This document shows, in pieces, positions 26,246-36,745 of a DNA stretch of 64,000 nucleotides (position 1 is the first letter of the stretch; each line of letters opens with the position of its first letter). Source of the stretch: Granulicella sp. dw_53 (GTDB lineage Bacteria; Acidobacteriota; Terriglobia; Terriglobales; Acidobacteriaceae); contig NZ_JAAVUR010000007.1 of the NCBI RefSeq assembly GCF_018449545.1, positions 124,001-188,000 of the forward strand. The letters are read 5' to 3'. A model generated the notes under the pieces. The model had not been told where the DNA came from, searched no databases, and saw only the letters and a program-made list of their open reading frames with translations. Both the position numbers and the translations under genes were made by a program.

Positions 26246-27718
26246 ATGCGTGAATCAAGAAGTGTTTGGCGAGTTCTCCGGACTTTAACCTCATCCTGCA
26301 TTCCAACGCTGTTCTTTCTGCTCTTTGTGTTGGCATCGTCATCGACGATGGCATCCGCACAGACGGGGTATACGGGAGTCTTTGTTGGCGGACCGCTTTA
26401 TAAGCATCTGCAGAATAGCGTTACGGAGATACAAAACTCCGGGTTTACAGAGGTGATTGTCTGGAGCGTTGAGGTCGACTCCAAAGGAGATCTCAACTTC
26501 AACGGCGAGTTCCCATTAACTTCGAATGGAGTTTATGTGGGAGGCCAAACCTTTCCAAGTTTTGTATCCGATCTGGCGACCTTGAAACAAGGCACCGTGC
26601 AGAGAATCACTTTCAGCATTGGCTCCTCTAACGTAGGGGACTGGCAGGATGTGGAGGCTTTGGTTCGCGCACAAGGGACTGGCTCGAGCAGTATTTTGTA
26701 CCGTGATTTTCAAGCTCTGAAAGCTGCGATTCCTTCGCTGGATGCTGTGGACTTCGACGATGAAAACAACCAGGACCCAGCTTCTACCGTTGCCTTTGCT
26801 GTCATGCTGGGTAAGCTTGGCTATCATGTGATGCCGGACCCTTTTGACAACAGTAGCTATTGGACGTCGGTGGTCTCGCAGATCAACAGTCAACTGCCCG
26901 GGACGGTGGATGGAGTTCATCTGCAGACCTATGCGGGTGGCTCGGGCAATAGTCCGTGCTCGAACTGGGACTTCGGAGGTGTTCCTGTATTTCCGGGGCT
27001 CTGGGATCAGAACGACAGTCCGAGCCAGGTGCAGAGCACGATGACCGCATGGAATCGTCAGTGTGGGATCACGGGTGGGTTTCTATGGCTTTATGACGAC
27101 ATCGTAGGCAAGAACGAGGCGTCGCAATATGCCAGCGCAATGAATACTGCGGTGGGTGGAGGCGGTGCAATTGGAATTGGCACTCCTGTCGATTTAGGGT
27201 CTGCGTTCAACAGGATTGGGATCTATACCGATGGAAGCGTGTTCGCGAGCAACGGAGGGTTGGATGGGGTTGGCTTTGCTTACTCCTTCGACCAACTGGG
27301 CTCGTCGCAGGTGTGGAACGAAACTACTTTTACATTGGGCCAGCCCAACTTGCCCAATGACGTGAGTGCCAACGGTCAAACCATTGCTTTGCCTGCGGGC
27401 AATTTTTCCGCTCTGCGGATGTTGGCTACAGGGGTAGAAGGCAACCAGTCTCAGCAGACTTTCACGGTGACCTACTCGGATGGAACGAGAAAGGCATTCC
27501 GTCAAAGCGTAAGCGATTGGGCTACTCCGCAGAATTTTTCGGGAGAATCAGTCGCTGTGAGCATGCCCGCACGCTTGGCAGCCTTTGGATCCGTGCAATC
27601 TGGCACGTTTGACTTGTATGGCTATTCTTTTTCTTTGGATAGCTCGAGGACTGTGTCCACCATTACGCTGCCCATTAATTCGAACGTAGAAGTTCTGGCG
27701 ATTACAGTGGTGCCTTGA
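26246..27718 (+). CDS. Secreted GH18-fold protein with C-terminal beta domain
   Basis: Exported protein of 490 residues with a signal peptide ending near residue 38 (MASA-QTG). The first part (about 40-305) looks like a TIM barrel: DAVDFDDE at 166-173 fits the DxxDxDxE signature of GH18 chitinases, with the catalytic acid at Glu173. Later strands include DGVHLQTYAGG and GGFLWLYDD. The last 170 residues form a separate beta-rich domain ending in NSNVEVLAITVVP. I infer a glycosidase or chitin-binding protein; the substrate is not known. AAGGAG precedes the start. A strong terminator follows. Confidence 0.65.
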   Translation: MRESRSVWRVLRTLTSSCIPTLFFLLFVLASSSTMASAQTGYTGVFVGGPLYKHLQNSVTEIQNSGFTEVIVWSVEVDSKGDLNFNGEFPLTSNGVYVGGQTFPSFVSDLATLKQGTVQRITFSIGSSNVGDWQDVEALVRAQGTGSSSILYRDFQALKAAIPSLDAVDFDDENNQDPASTVAFAVMLGKLGYHVMPDPFDNSSYWTSVVSQINSQLPGTVDGVHLQTYAGGSGNSPCSNWDFGGVPVFPGLWDQNDSPSQVQSTMTAWNRQCGITGGFLWLYDDIVGKNEASQYASAMNTAVGGGGAIGIGTPVDLGSAFNRIGIYTDGSVFASNGGLDGVGFAYSFDQLGSSQVWNETTFTLGQPNLPNDVSANGQTIALPAGNFSALRMLATGVEGNQSQQTFTVTYSDGTRKAFRQSVSDWATPQNFSGESVAVSMPARLAAFGSVQSGTFDLYGYSFSLDSSRTVSTITLPINSNVEVLAITVVP

Positions 27719-27743
27719 TTCTTGCTGTGTTGTTAAAAATTTA

Positions 27744-27780
27744 TGCCTGCAATCTCGAACTTCGCGAGAGATTGCAGGCA
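27744..27780. terminator. Bidirectional rho-independent terminator
   Basis: A perfect 13-bp stem (TGCCTGCAATCTC paired with GAGATTGCAGGCA) and an 11-base loop lie between the convergent GH18-like gene and pyrG. On the plus strand it is followed by TGAATTTTTTG. On the minus strand the run TAAATTTTTAAC follows, so it can serve both genes. Confidence 0.9.
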
Positions 27781-27809
27781 TGAATTTTTTGTTTGTTGGC
27801 GGTGCTGCG

Positions 27810-29791
<1,982 letters not shown>

Positions 29792-31489
29792 TTGAAGCAG
29801 CCTGCCCAAGTTAGCGTCGAACGTATCGACCGCTCGATCCCGGTATTGATCTCGGGCGCGGTTGGTGGCGTGCTGCTGATGCTGATTACGTATGGCGTGA
29901 TCTTCGCCCATGAGCAACATGCGATTTCCTTGCGGCAGTGGGTGGAGCATACGCACGATGTCATCGGGCTGATGGACCGGGCCTCGCGCAGCGTCGATCA
30001 GATTGAGTCGGACCGCAGTTTTGGGGGAGTGCAGCAGAGCCGTCCGATCCTGGAGCGGGACCGCAGGCAGGCGAAGAGACTGGAGACCACTGCGTTCAGC
30101 CTGCAGACGCTGGTCTCCGATAATCCCAAACAGACGCCCCGGATTGAGGCGCTCTTGCTGTGCGCTTCGAATCTGCGGGAGGGCACTGCGAGTGCCGATA
30201 AGTTTTTGAGGCTGGAGCCGGATACGTTCGAGGAGTGTCATCTGACCCTGGACGGATTGAGAACCGAAGAGCAAGGCTTGCTGAAGAGTCGAAGCGAGCA
30301 GGCGCAGGCCAGCGGCGTGGCTGCCATCCGGATGGGGATCGCATATGGGGCTGTTTCGTTTGCCGGGATGCTGGGTCTTTTCTGGTTTTTGATTCGAAGC
30401 GCCTTTCAGCGCAGGCGCCTGGCTACAGAGCTGCAAGAGGCGAATCGAGGGCTCTCCGATACGGTACGGCAGTTGGAAGAGCATGCCGTCGATCTGAACC
30501 TGCTGACCCTGGTGCGGGACGAGTTGCATCTTTGCGTGAGCTTGAAGGAGGCGCATGATTCGGCGGCGCTCTTTCTGTTTCAATTGCTGCCGAAGACGAG
30601 CGGTGCGATCTGCCTGATCAACGAGTCGCGCAACATGGTGGAGCGGGTGTCGCAGTGGGGTGAGACGCCGCGCATGGAGATGGTTCCGGAGGTCTTTTCG
30701 CCCGATCAGTGCTGTGGGTTGCGTTCGGGGCGTTCGCGGTGGCAGTTCTCCGGCGAGTCGGAGGTTCATTGCGCTCATTTTTCGGGGATGGTGCCGATGC
30801 ATTATGTCTGCATTCCACTGTCGGCGCAGGGCGAGGCGCTGGGGTTTGTCACGATCCGATGTTCGAGCGAAGGGGAGTTGCGCGAGTTGGAGAAGAGCAG
30901 CGATAGTCTGCACCAGATCGTGGAGCTGACGGCGATGACGATTGCGTCGCTGAAGCTGCGGGTGAAGTTGCAGAACCAGTCGATCCGGGACCCACTTACG
31001 GATTTGTATAACCGGAGCTTCATGGAGATTGCCTTCGAGCGCGAGCTGCGCCGGGCGGTTCGGAAGCAGAGCACGCTGGCGGTGTTCATGCTGGATGTAG
31101 ACCACTTCAAACAGTTCAACGACACGCTGGGACATGCGGCGGGCGATACGACGTTGAAGGAGGTTGCCGAGGTGTTCCGCAAGTGTGTGCGGTCGGAGGA
31201 CATCATCTGCCGCTATGGGGGTGAGGAGTTCGCGATTATTCTGCCGGATATCACTCCAGAGGTGGCGATGGAGCGGGCGGAGTCGATCCGGTTATCCGTG
31301 AGCGCGATGACTCTGTGGGTGCATGAGCAACGTATGCCGGAGGTGACGATCTCCATCGGAGTTGCAATGTATCCGGAGGGTGGTTCGAGCACGGACCAGC
31401 TTCTGCGTACCGCGGATGAGGCTTTGTATCGGGCTAAGCGGGGTGGACGGAACAAGGTGGAATCGTCTATGGGATTTATTCCCGCTTAA
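29792..31489 (+). CDS. Membrane diguanylate cyclase with GAF-like sensor
   Basis: Synthesises c-di-GMP. The 565 residues contain transmembrane segments near 17-40 and 190-210 enclosing a helical periplasmic sensor, a coiled coil, a GAF-like domain (about 245-390) and a GGDEF domain (about 400-560). The active site is GGEEF (476-480), a competent variant. The inhibitory I-site RSED lies five residues upstream, so feedback inhibition is expected. The start is a TTG with GGTGAT just upstream; an ATG seven codons earlier is blocked by an in-frame stop. Confidence 0.9.
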   Translation: MKQPAQVSVERIDRSIPVLISGAVGGVLLMLITYGVIFAHEQHAISLRQWVEHTHDVIGLMDRASRSVDQIESDRSFGGVQQSRPILERDRRQAKRLETTAFSLQTLVSDNPKQTPRIEALLLCASNLREGTASADKFLRLEPDTFEECHLTLDGLRTEEQGLLKSRSEQAQASGVAAIRMGIAYGAVSFAGMLGLFWFLIRSAFQRRRLATELQEANRGLSDTVRQLEEHAVDLNLLTLVRDELHLCVSLKEAHDSAALFLFQLLPKTSGAICLINESRNMVERVSQWGETPRMEMVPEVFSPDQCCGLRSGRSRWQFSGESEVHCAHFSGMVPMHYVCIPLSAQGEALGFVTIRCSSEGELRELEKSSDSLHQIVELTAMTIASLKLRVKLQNQSIRDPLTDLYNRSFMEIAFERELRRAVRKQSTLAVFMLDVDHFKQFNDTLGHAAGDTTLKEVAEVFRKCVRSEDIICRYGGEEFAIILPDITPEVAMERAESIRLSVSAMTLWVHEQRMPEVTISIGVAMYPEGGSSTDQLLRTADEALYRAKRGGRNKVESSMGFIPA

Positions 31490-31640
31490 TTTTGTACGGG
31501 GCGTTCGGATTTGGGCCGGGCGTTGTTGTGGGACGCTGGCGCGATCTTGAGACTCGATGGATCGGAAAGTTGATCCGACGAAAGCTGGTTCTTAGGGAAC
31601 CTCTGCTGAGTCGAGTGATGCTGGTTTATGCTGATGCCAC

Positions 31641-32120
31641 ATGAATCGATGTGTGAGTCGGGTTGGCTGGCTGAAGTTGCAGGCGCAGGCGTTGCGTACT
31701 GTGGAGACGTTGTCGTTGCGGTGTGGCTGCCGATCGCGTGTGGCAGGGCATCTGTTGACCGGTCTTCGAGGAGAGCGGGAGGCGCTGTTTCATCTGCGGG
31801 GGCTGGGGTATGTGGTGGTGGCCCGGCGGTGGAAGAGCGTGAGGCTGCGCGGGGATGTCGACCTGATTGCGTGGGAGGGCGATTGTCTGTGCTTTATCGA
31901 GGTGAAGACGCGGACGGGACATGATCCGATGGAACCGGCGGAGGCTGCGGTGGACTCGCAGAAGCAGGAGATGCTGCGGCGGATGGCGCGGGCGTACCTG
32001 CGCGGATTTCCAAGGAGGATGCGGAGCGAGGTACGGGTGCGGTTCGATGTGGTGTCGGTATACTTGCAGCCGGGCGGGATGGAGTTTGAGGTGCGGAGAG
32101 GGGTCTTTGGATGGGAATGA
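31641..32120 (+). CDS. yraN: UPF0102/YraN-family nuclease-fold protein
   Basis: Small protein of the YraN family, which has a restriction-endonuclease-like fold and a poorly defined role in DNA metabolism. The family core is seen from LRGEREALFHLRGLGYVVVARRW to RGDVDLIAWEGDCLCFIEVKTR, with the Asp and Glu-x-Lys typical of the nuclease motif. The protein has about 40 extra residues before the core. It overlaps the DinB-fold gene by 10 bp and is probably co-transcribed with it. Confidence 0.87.
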   Translation: MNRCVSRVGWLKLQAQALRTVETLSLRCGCRSRVAGHLLTGLRGEREALFHLRGLGYVVVARRWKSVRLRGDVDLIAWEGDCLCFIEVKTRTGHDPMEPAEAAVDSQKQEMLRRMARAYLRGFPRRMRSEVRVRFDVVSVYLQPGGMEFEVRRGVFGWE

Positions 32121-32602
32121 CGTATGCGCAGGGAAGCGATGTCGCGGCGCTAGAGCCGGCGGAGTTAAGTGAGCGGCTTGCCGGGGTGATCGAGGCGGCG
32201 CTGGTGTGGTTGCGGCCTTTGGGCGATGCGGTGGCCGGACGACCGGAGCGGGAGGGGAAGTGGAGCGCGAAGCAGGTGATTGGGCACCTGACGGACTCGG
32301 CGGTGAACAATCTGGGCCGGGTGGTGCGGATGCAGATCGCTCCGGGGCAGAGGATGGGAGGCTATGAGCAGGAGGAGTGGGTTCAGCTACAGCACTACCA
32401 GGAGCGAGGGTGGACTGAGGTATTGGACATGTGGGTAGCGCTGAATCGGCAGATGGCTTGGACGGTGGCGCATATACAGAAGAGCAAGCTGGGGCAGGTG
32501 GGGTCAATAGAAGGGGACGAGCTGACGCTGGGATTCCTGATTGAGGACTATATCGCGCATATGGAGCATCATTTGCGGGCGATTCAGGTTTGGGTGGGCT
32601 GA
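32111..32602 (+). CDS. DinB-superfamily protein
   Basis: Four-helix-bundle protein of 163 residues of the DinB/YfiT type, which bind a divalent metal through three histidines and often act as thiol-dependent S-transferases. Candidate ligands are in QVIGHLTDS and in YIAHMEHHLRAI. It overlaps the end of yraN, so translation is coupled. Substrate unknown. Confidence 0.85.
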   Translation: MGMTYAQGSDVAALEPAELSERLAGVIEAALVWLRPLGDAVAGRPEREGKWSAKQVIGHLTDSAVNNLGRVVRMQIAPGQRMGGYEQEEWVQLQHYQERGWTEVLDMWVALNRQMAWTVAHIQKSKLGQVGSIEGDELTLGFLIEDYIAHMEHHLRAIQVWVG

Positions 32603-32665
32603 CCATTTTCGGTGCGGCGGTGTCTAATAAGGTGTTTGAGATGATGACTTGCGAGGATTAAAGCG

Positions 32666-33154
32666 ATGACGCTGCTGAATGCACCGGAGTATGACGAGAG
32701 CGGAGAGACGCGTAAACGCAATCTGCTGGTTGGGTCGGGGATTTTACTGGCGGTGCTGGTGTTGACCTGCCTGGGAGGCTATCTGCTGGGGCATGGGTGG
32801 TTCTTTTCGAACCTGCCGGCGGAGCACAAGGTGAGTAAGTTCTTTTCGGCACTGGAGGCGAAGGACTTTCCGAAGGCGTATGCGATCTATATGAACGATG
32901 CCGAGTGGCAGCAGCATCCGCAGAAGTACGACTACACGCTGAAGCGGTTCACCGAGGACTGGACGACGGAGAGCCCGGTGAAAGAGCCGATTACTTCGCA
33001 CCAGATCGATATCTCGAAGACGGATGGGACGGGTGCGTTTGGGACCGGGATTATCGTGGCGGCGCGGGTGAACGGCGATCACAAGCTGTTCATGTTTTAC
33101 ATCCGCAAGGATGGGACGCTGACCTGGCCTGCTCCGCATGAGCTGGGGTATTAG
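32666..33154 (+). CDS. Membrane-anchored protein of unknown function
   Basis: Protein of 162 residues with a short cytoplasmic N-terminus (ETRKRN), one transmembrane segment (about 22-44) and a periplasmic domain. The domain starts AEHKVSKFFSALEAKDFPKA, which resembles the alpha-plus-beta cone of SnoaL/NTF2-like or DUF4878-type domains. It has a YIRKDGTLTWP end strand. I do not recognise a specific family. It follows the DinB gene on the same strand by 63 bp. Confidence 0.75.
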   Translation: MTLLNAPEYDESGETRKRNLLVGSGILLAVLVLTCLGGYLLGHGWFFSNLPAEHKVSKFFSALEAKDFPKAYAIYMNDAEWQQHPQKYDYTLKRFTEDWTTESPVKEPITSHQIDISKTDGTGAFGTGIIVAARVNGDHKLFMFYIRKDGTLTWPAPHELGY

Positions 33155-33202
33155 GTCGCGGTGAGTTGGTTCGTTGCGCTGGATTTGTGCCGATCCGAGC
33201 GA

Positions 33203-33272
33203 ACCGCGGGTCCTTCGACTCCGTTGCTCGCAAAGTGCGCGAGCAACTTAGCTCAGGATGACAAATTTGTGG
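33203..33272. repeat. Dispersed palindromic repeat, family I, copy 1
   Basis: Starts ACCGCGGGTCCTTCGACT and ends CTCAGGATGACAAATTTGTG. It encloses the stem TTGCTCGC/GCGAGCAA. Two further copies lie at 50.4 and 60.0 kb with different but still self-complementary stems. Confidence 0.85.
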
Positions 33273-33285
33273 TGTGCGCTCAATG

Positions 33286-33360
33286 TGGTGCGAGCCGCTG
33301 TGGTGCGCGCTAAATTTAGTGCGAACCAAGTTGGTGCGAACTACAAGTTAGTGCGAACTA
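33286..33360. repeat. 15-bp tandem repeat, about five units
   Basis: Units of 15 bp around the core TTGGTGCGAACTA, degenerate at the left end (TGGTGCGAGCCGCTG) and clearer to the right. The last unit reads into the MFS gene, so its final codons (ISSH and stop) are made of repeat sequence. The core GGTGCGAAC also occurs in the tandem repeat inside the S9 peptidase gene. Confidence 0.7.
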
Positions 33361-34622
33361 ATAGCCAGTTCGACTGCGCTTGCTGCGGGAGGGGAGAGGC
33401 GGCGGGCTCCCCAGAGCAGTAACAGGCCAATGAATAAGTAGATGGCGGCGGTAGCGGAGATGCAGGCGCTCATGCCGTAGCGCTGAGCCGCGACGGCGAT
33501 GGCGATGGGGGCGAAGCCGCCTCCGAGCCAGCCCATGGAGTTGAGGAGTCCGGCGGCGGTTCCGCGACGGGCTGTGGGGACGACGTCGTAGAGGCCCGCG
33601 AAGAGATTCGCGTCGTAGAGGCCCTTGAAGTAGCCGAAGCCGACCATCGCGAGGATGAGCCAGGGGATCGAGGTGGTCCAACCGGTGAGGAAGAGGAAGG
33701 GCACTCCGCAGAGCAGGCCGAAGGATTGGGTGAGAAGGCGGCCGCCGTAGATCTTTTTGACGAGGGTATCGGCTAGCAGGCCGCCGGAGAGGACGCCGAG
33801 GACAGAGGCGATCTGGAGGTAGGCGGTGCCGTTGAGTCCGGCCATGGAGAGGCTCATGTGGAACTTCTGGAAGAGGAAGGTGGGCATCCAGGTGAGGAAG
33901 ACGACCGCTACGAAGTTGGCTCCGATGAAGACCGCGATTAGGAGCAGGACCATGGGATTGCGCAGGACCTCGCGGAGGCCTACGAGGAGGTTTCCGCTGG
34001 TGGGCCGAAGGGCCTGGGAGGCTGGAGCATCGGACATGCCGCGGGTGGGTTCCTGGAGGAGAGTCCAGAGGATGAGGCCGAGGAGGATTCCGAGGCCGCC
34101 GAAGAGTAGGAAGCTGGAGCGCCAGCCGTAGAACTGTCCGACGAAGCCGGAGACGGCTCCTCCGGCGATGCTGCCGGCGTAGACGGCGGACTGGTGGAGC
34201 GACATCGCCCGGGAGCGGGTGGCGGAGGAGTGGTAGTCGCCGATGAGGGACATGGCGGCGGGGAAGTAGAAGGCTTCACCCAGACCGCCGAGGGCTCGGC
34301 AGAGGACGAGCTGGGCGTAGCTGTGGGTGAGGGCCGTGGCAGCGGTAATGAAGGACCAGAAGATGAGGGCGCTGAGGACGAGGGTCTTGCGGGGGAGGCG
34401 GTCGCAGAGCCATCCGGCGAAGGGGCCGAAGAGGGCGTACATCCACATGAAGGAGGCTCCGACGATGCCGAGCTGGATGTCGGAGAGCTGGAGTTGCTGC
34501 TTGATGAGGGGGAAGACGGAGAAGATGGCCTGACGGTCGGCGTAGTTGAAGAAGCAGACGAACCAGAGCATGGCGACGACGAGCCATTTGTAGGAGCTTC
34601 GCCGCGTGATGGCTTCGGTCAT
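33348..34622 (-). CDS. MFS transporter, anion:cation symporter-like
   Basis: Twelve-helix inner-membrane transporter of 424 residues. The first-helix pattern FFNYADRQAIFSVFPLIK and the loop GWLCDRLPRKTLVL match the ACS branch of MFS, whose members (ExuT, GudP, DgoT types) import sugar acids with protons. Its start overlaps the stop of the GntR gene (ATGA), so the pair is one operon, facing the sialidase-aldolase-isomerase-kinase genes. I infer that it imports the acidic sugar that those enzymes consume. Its last codons come from a 15-bp tandem repeat. Confidence 0.87.
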   Translation of the reverse strand: MTEAITRRSSYKWLVVAMLWFVCFFNYADRQAIFSVFPLIKQQLQLSDIQLGIVGASFMWMYALFGPFAGWLCDRLPRKTLVLSALIFWSFITAATALTHSYAQLVLCRALGGLGEAFYFPAAMSLIGDYHSSATRSRAMSLHQSAVYAGSIAGGAVSGFVGQFYGWRSSFLLFGGLGILLGLILWTLLQEPTRGMSDAPASQALRPTSGNLLVGLREVLRNPMVLLLIAVFIGANFVAVVFLTWMPTFLFQKFHMSLSMAGLNGTAYLQIASVLGVLSGGLLADTLVKKIYGGRLLTQSFGLLCGVPFLFLTGWTTSIPWLILAMVGFGYFKGLYDANLFAGLYDVVPTARRGTAAGLLNSMGWLGGGFAPIAIAVAAQRYGMSACISATAAIYLFIGLLLLWGARRLSPPAASAVELAISSH

Positions 34623-35434
34623 GATTGGGGCGTCATCTTATGGATGTCGAAGAAGGTGGGGACGGCGTGGCGGAGGGAGGTCTCGCGCTTCCACTGGTCG
34701 TAGGCGTTGAGGCGCTCGCGCTGGCTGGCCTGGATGTGTTCGACGATGGCGGTCATGGCGGCTTCGCTGTGCTGCTGGACGACGGCGTCGAGGATGCGCT
34801 GATGGTACTCGTAGATGCTCTGGAGGGCGGCGCGGTCGTGGCCGCCGCGATGGATGGCGAAGATGCTGATGAGGAGGCGGGTGTCGTTGATGATCTTCTG
34901 GACGCGGGAGTTCTGAGCCATGCTCATAAGGAGAGCGTGGAAGCCGAGGTCGCAGGCGATGAAGCGCTCCATGCCGGACTGGTCGAGGTGGGTGTTGCCG
35001 GAGGTGTCGAGCTCTCGCTGGAGGGTGAGGATCTCGTCGACGAGGTGCTGGAGGCGGTCCTGATCGGCGGGGCGCATGGTGAGGCGGGAGACCTTGGCGA
35101 CGGCGTAGACCTCCAGGGCCTCGCGGAGCTCGTAGAGCTCGATGATGTCTTCGCGGGTGAGCTGGGCGACGACCATACCACCACCCGGACTCTGGTGGAG
35201 GAGGCCCTCGGCGGCGAGCTGGTTCATGGCCTCACGGATGGGGGTGCGGCTGCTGCCGAGCTCTTTGGCGAGGAGAAGCTCGGAGATGCCGCCGCCGGCG
35301 GGGAGGGTTCCCTGGGCGATGAGCTGCTGGATGTGGAGGTAGGCCTTTTCGCGGATGGAGAGGTCGCGTGCGCCGTGGTGCTGCCTGGGTCTGCGGCTCA
35401 TTCGCCCAGCATACTCGGATTGGAGTTTTGGCAT
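34619..35434 (-). CDS. GntR-family regulator with FCD ligand domain
   Basis: Transcription factor of 271 residues. The winged helix-turn-helix (about 20-95) includes AYLHIQQLIAQGTLPAG and LAKELGSSRTPIREAMNQL. The FCD all-helical domain (about 105-245) has the acidic and histidine ligand positions around HLDQSGMERFIACDLGFH. FCD domains commonly sense carboxylic acids and sugar acids through a metal ion. I start at the ATG giving MPKLQSEY, with AGAGG upstream; the frame is open further back. Together with the MFS gene it is divergent from the four-gene catabolic operon, which it probably controls along with itself. Confidence 0.9.
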   Translation of the reverse strand: MPKLQSEYAGRMSRRPRQHHGARDLSIREKAYLHIQQLIAQGTLPAGGGISELLLAKELGSSRTPIREAMNQLAAEGLLHQSPGGGMVVAQLTREDIIELYELREALEVYAVAKVSRLTMRPADQDRLQHLVDEILTLQRELDTSGNTHLDQSGMERFIACDLGFHALLMSMAQNSRVQKIINDTRLLISIFAIHRGGHDRAALQSIYEYHQRILDAVVQQHSEAAMTAIVEHIQASQRERLNAYDQWKRETSLRHAVPTFFDIHKMTPQS

Positions 35435-35516
35435 GGCTGTCGACCTCTTTCCGGGTTGGCCTTCCGTGTCGATTCTCAGGATTGACGAGGATGAATGGCT
35501 GACTCTGCGAACCTTT

Positions 35517-35545
35517 ATATCTTCGATTGCGAGATATGTCGACAT
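35517..35545. promoter_or_regulatory. Two palindromes between divergent operons, probable GntR operator
   Basis: ATATCT (35517-35522) and AGATAT (35532-35537) form an inverted repeat. It overlaps the perfect 10-bp palindrome ATGTCGACAT (35536-35545), whose core TGTnnACA resembles operators of VanR/UxuR-type FCD regulators. The block is 48 bp before the sialidase-like gene and 83 bp before the regulator gene, so one protein bound here could silence both directions. Confidence 0.5.
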
Positions 35546-35592
35546 CAAGACGACATGGAGGGTATAGTCGCTGTGCAGTCATACGGAGGCTT

Positions 35593-36717
35593 ATGCGGTC
35601 GGTTCGATCCGGGTGGACGTTCGGGATTTGTCTTGCGATTTGTTTGGGGGTGATGGCGGCCTCGGGGTTGGCGGTGCGAGCGGCGGAGGCGAAGCCGGTT
35701 CGGGAGCAGATCTTCGCGCCGGGTACGGCTCCCTTCCCTTCAAGCCATGCTTCGACGGTGGTGGAGTTGAAGGGTGGTGGGCTGATGTCGGCGTGGTTTG
35801 GAGGCACGGCGGAGGGCAAGCCGGATGTGGCGATCTGGAGTTCACGGAGGACGGCTGGAGGGTGGTCGGCTCCGGCGGAGCTGGCGCGGGAGGCGGAGGT
35901 GCCATGCTGGAATCCGGTGCTGTTCCATACGAAGGATGGGCGACTCTGGCTGTACTACAAGTTCGGGCCTAGCCCAAGCAACTGGACGGCGGCGAGGAAG
36001 GTCAGCGCGGATGAAGGGGTGACCTGGAGTGCGGCGGAGTATCTGCCGGCAGGGCTGGTGGGGCCGGTGCGGGCGAAGCCGCTGGTGCTGGAGGATGGGA
36101 CGATCGTGAGTGGGTCGTCGGTGGAGGCGTACCGGTCGTGGGCGGTGTGGATCGAGCGGAGCACGGATGGAGGGAAGACGTGGGTGAAGATCGGGCCGAT
36201 CGTTCCGCCGATCGATGCCGCGAAGGAGGACCTGAGCCGAGGTCCGGCCCCGGTGCTGCCGGGTACGACGAAGCCGAAGGAATCGGCTGTAACGCGGGGG
36301 ATCATTCAGCCTTCGGTGGTGTCGTTGGGAGGAAAGCATCTGCGGCTGTATGCGCGGTCGACTGCGCTGACGCAGCGGGTGACGGTGGCGGACTCGTACG
36401 ACAACGGAGTGACATGGACGCAGGGGCGGGTGCTGGAGGTGCAGAATCCGAACTCGGGGATCGATGCGGTGGCGCTGCGGGATGGGCGGGTGGTGCTGAT
36501 CTACAACAACACGACGAGCGGGCGGACTCCACTGAATCTGGCGGTGTCGACGGACGGGGAGCACTTCAAGATGTTCGCCACGCTGGAGGAGGAGCCGGGG
36601 GAGTACTCGTACCCGGCGCTGATCCAGACGGCGAACGGCGATCTGGAGATGACGTATACGTGGAACCGGAAGATTATCGAGCACGTTCATCTTCCGCTGG
36701 CGGATGTACCGAAGTAG
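35593..36717 (+). CDS. Exported sialidase-fold (BNR) glycosidase
   Basis: Six-bladed beta-propeller protein of 374 residues with an N-terminal signal peptide ending near residue 31 (VRA-AEA). Three Asp-box motifs are visible: SADEGVTW (138-145), STDGGKTW (190-197) and SYDNGVTW (268-275), plus a degenerate fourth at STDGEHF. The C-terminal YPALIQTANGDLEMTYTW is typical of the BNR_2 branch. This fold includes GH33 enzymes that cut sialic acid, KDN or Kdo from glycans. The start has GGAGG just ahead. It heads an operon with aldolase, isomerase and kinase genes. I infer release of a 2-keto-3-deoxy sugar acid, with Kdo the best candidate. Confidence 0.75.
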   Translation: MRSVRSGWTFGICLAICLGVMAASGLAVRAAEAKPVREQIFAPGTAPFPSSHASTVVELKGGGLMSAWFGGTAEGKPDVAIWSSRRTAGGWSAPAELAREAEVPCWNPVLFHTKDGRLWLYYKFGPSPSNWTAARKVSADEGVTWSAAEYLPAGLVGPVRAKPLVLEDGTIVSGSSVEAYRSWAVWIERSTDGGKTWVKIGPIVPPIDAAKEDLSRGPAPVLPGTTKPKESAVTRGIIQPSVVSLGGKHLRLYARSTALTQRVTVADSYDNGVTWTQGRVLEVQNPNSGIDAVALRDGRVVLIYNNTTSGRTPLNLAVSTDGEHFKMFATLEEEPGEYSYPALIQTANGDLEMTYTWNRKIIEHVHLPLADVPK

Positions 36718-36745
36718 GAGCTTCATTCCGAAAGAGGGAGATCGC

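Noticed and set aside
35593-36717. Calling the BNR protein a true sialidase
   Set aside because: Asp-boxes show only the fold. The neighbouring pentose-type isomerase and kinase do not fit sialic acid breakdown, and no ManNAc kinase or epimerase is present.
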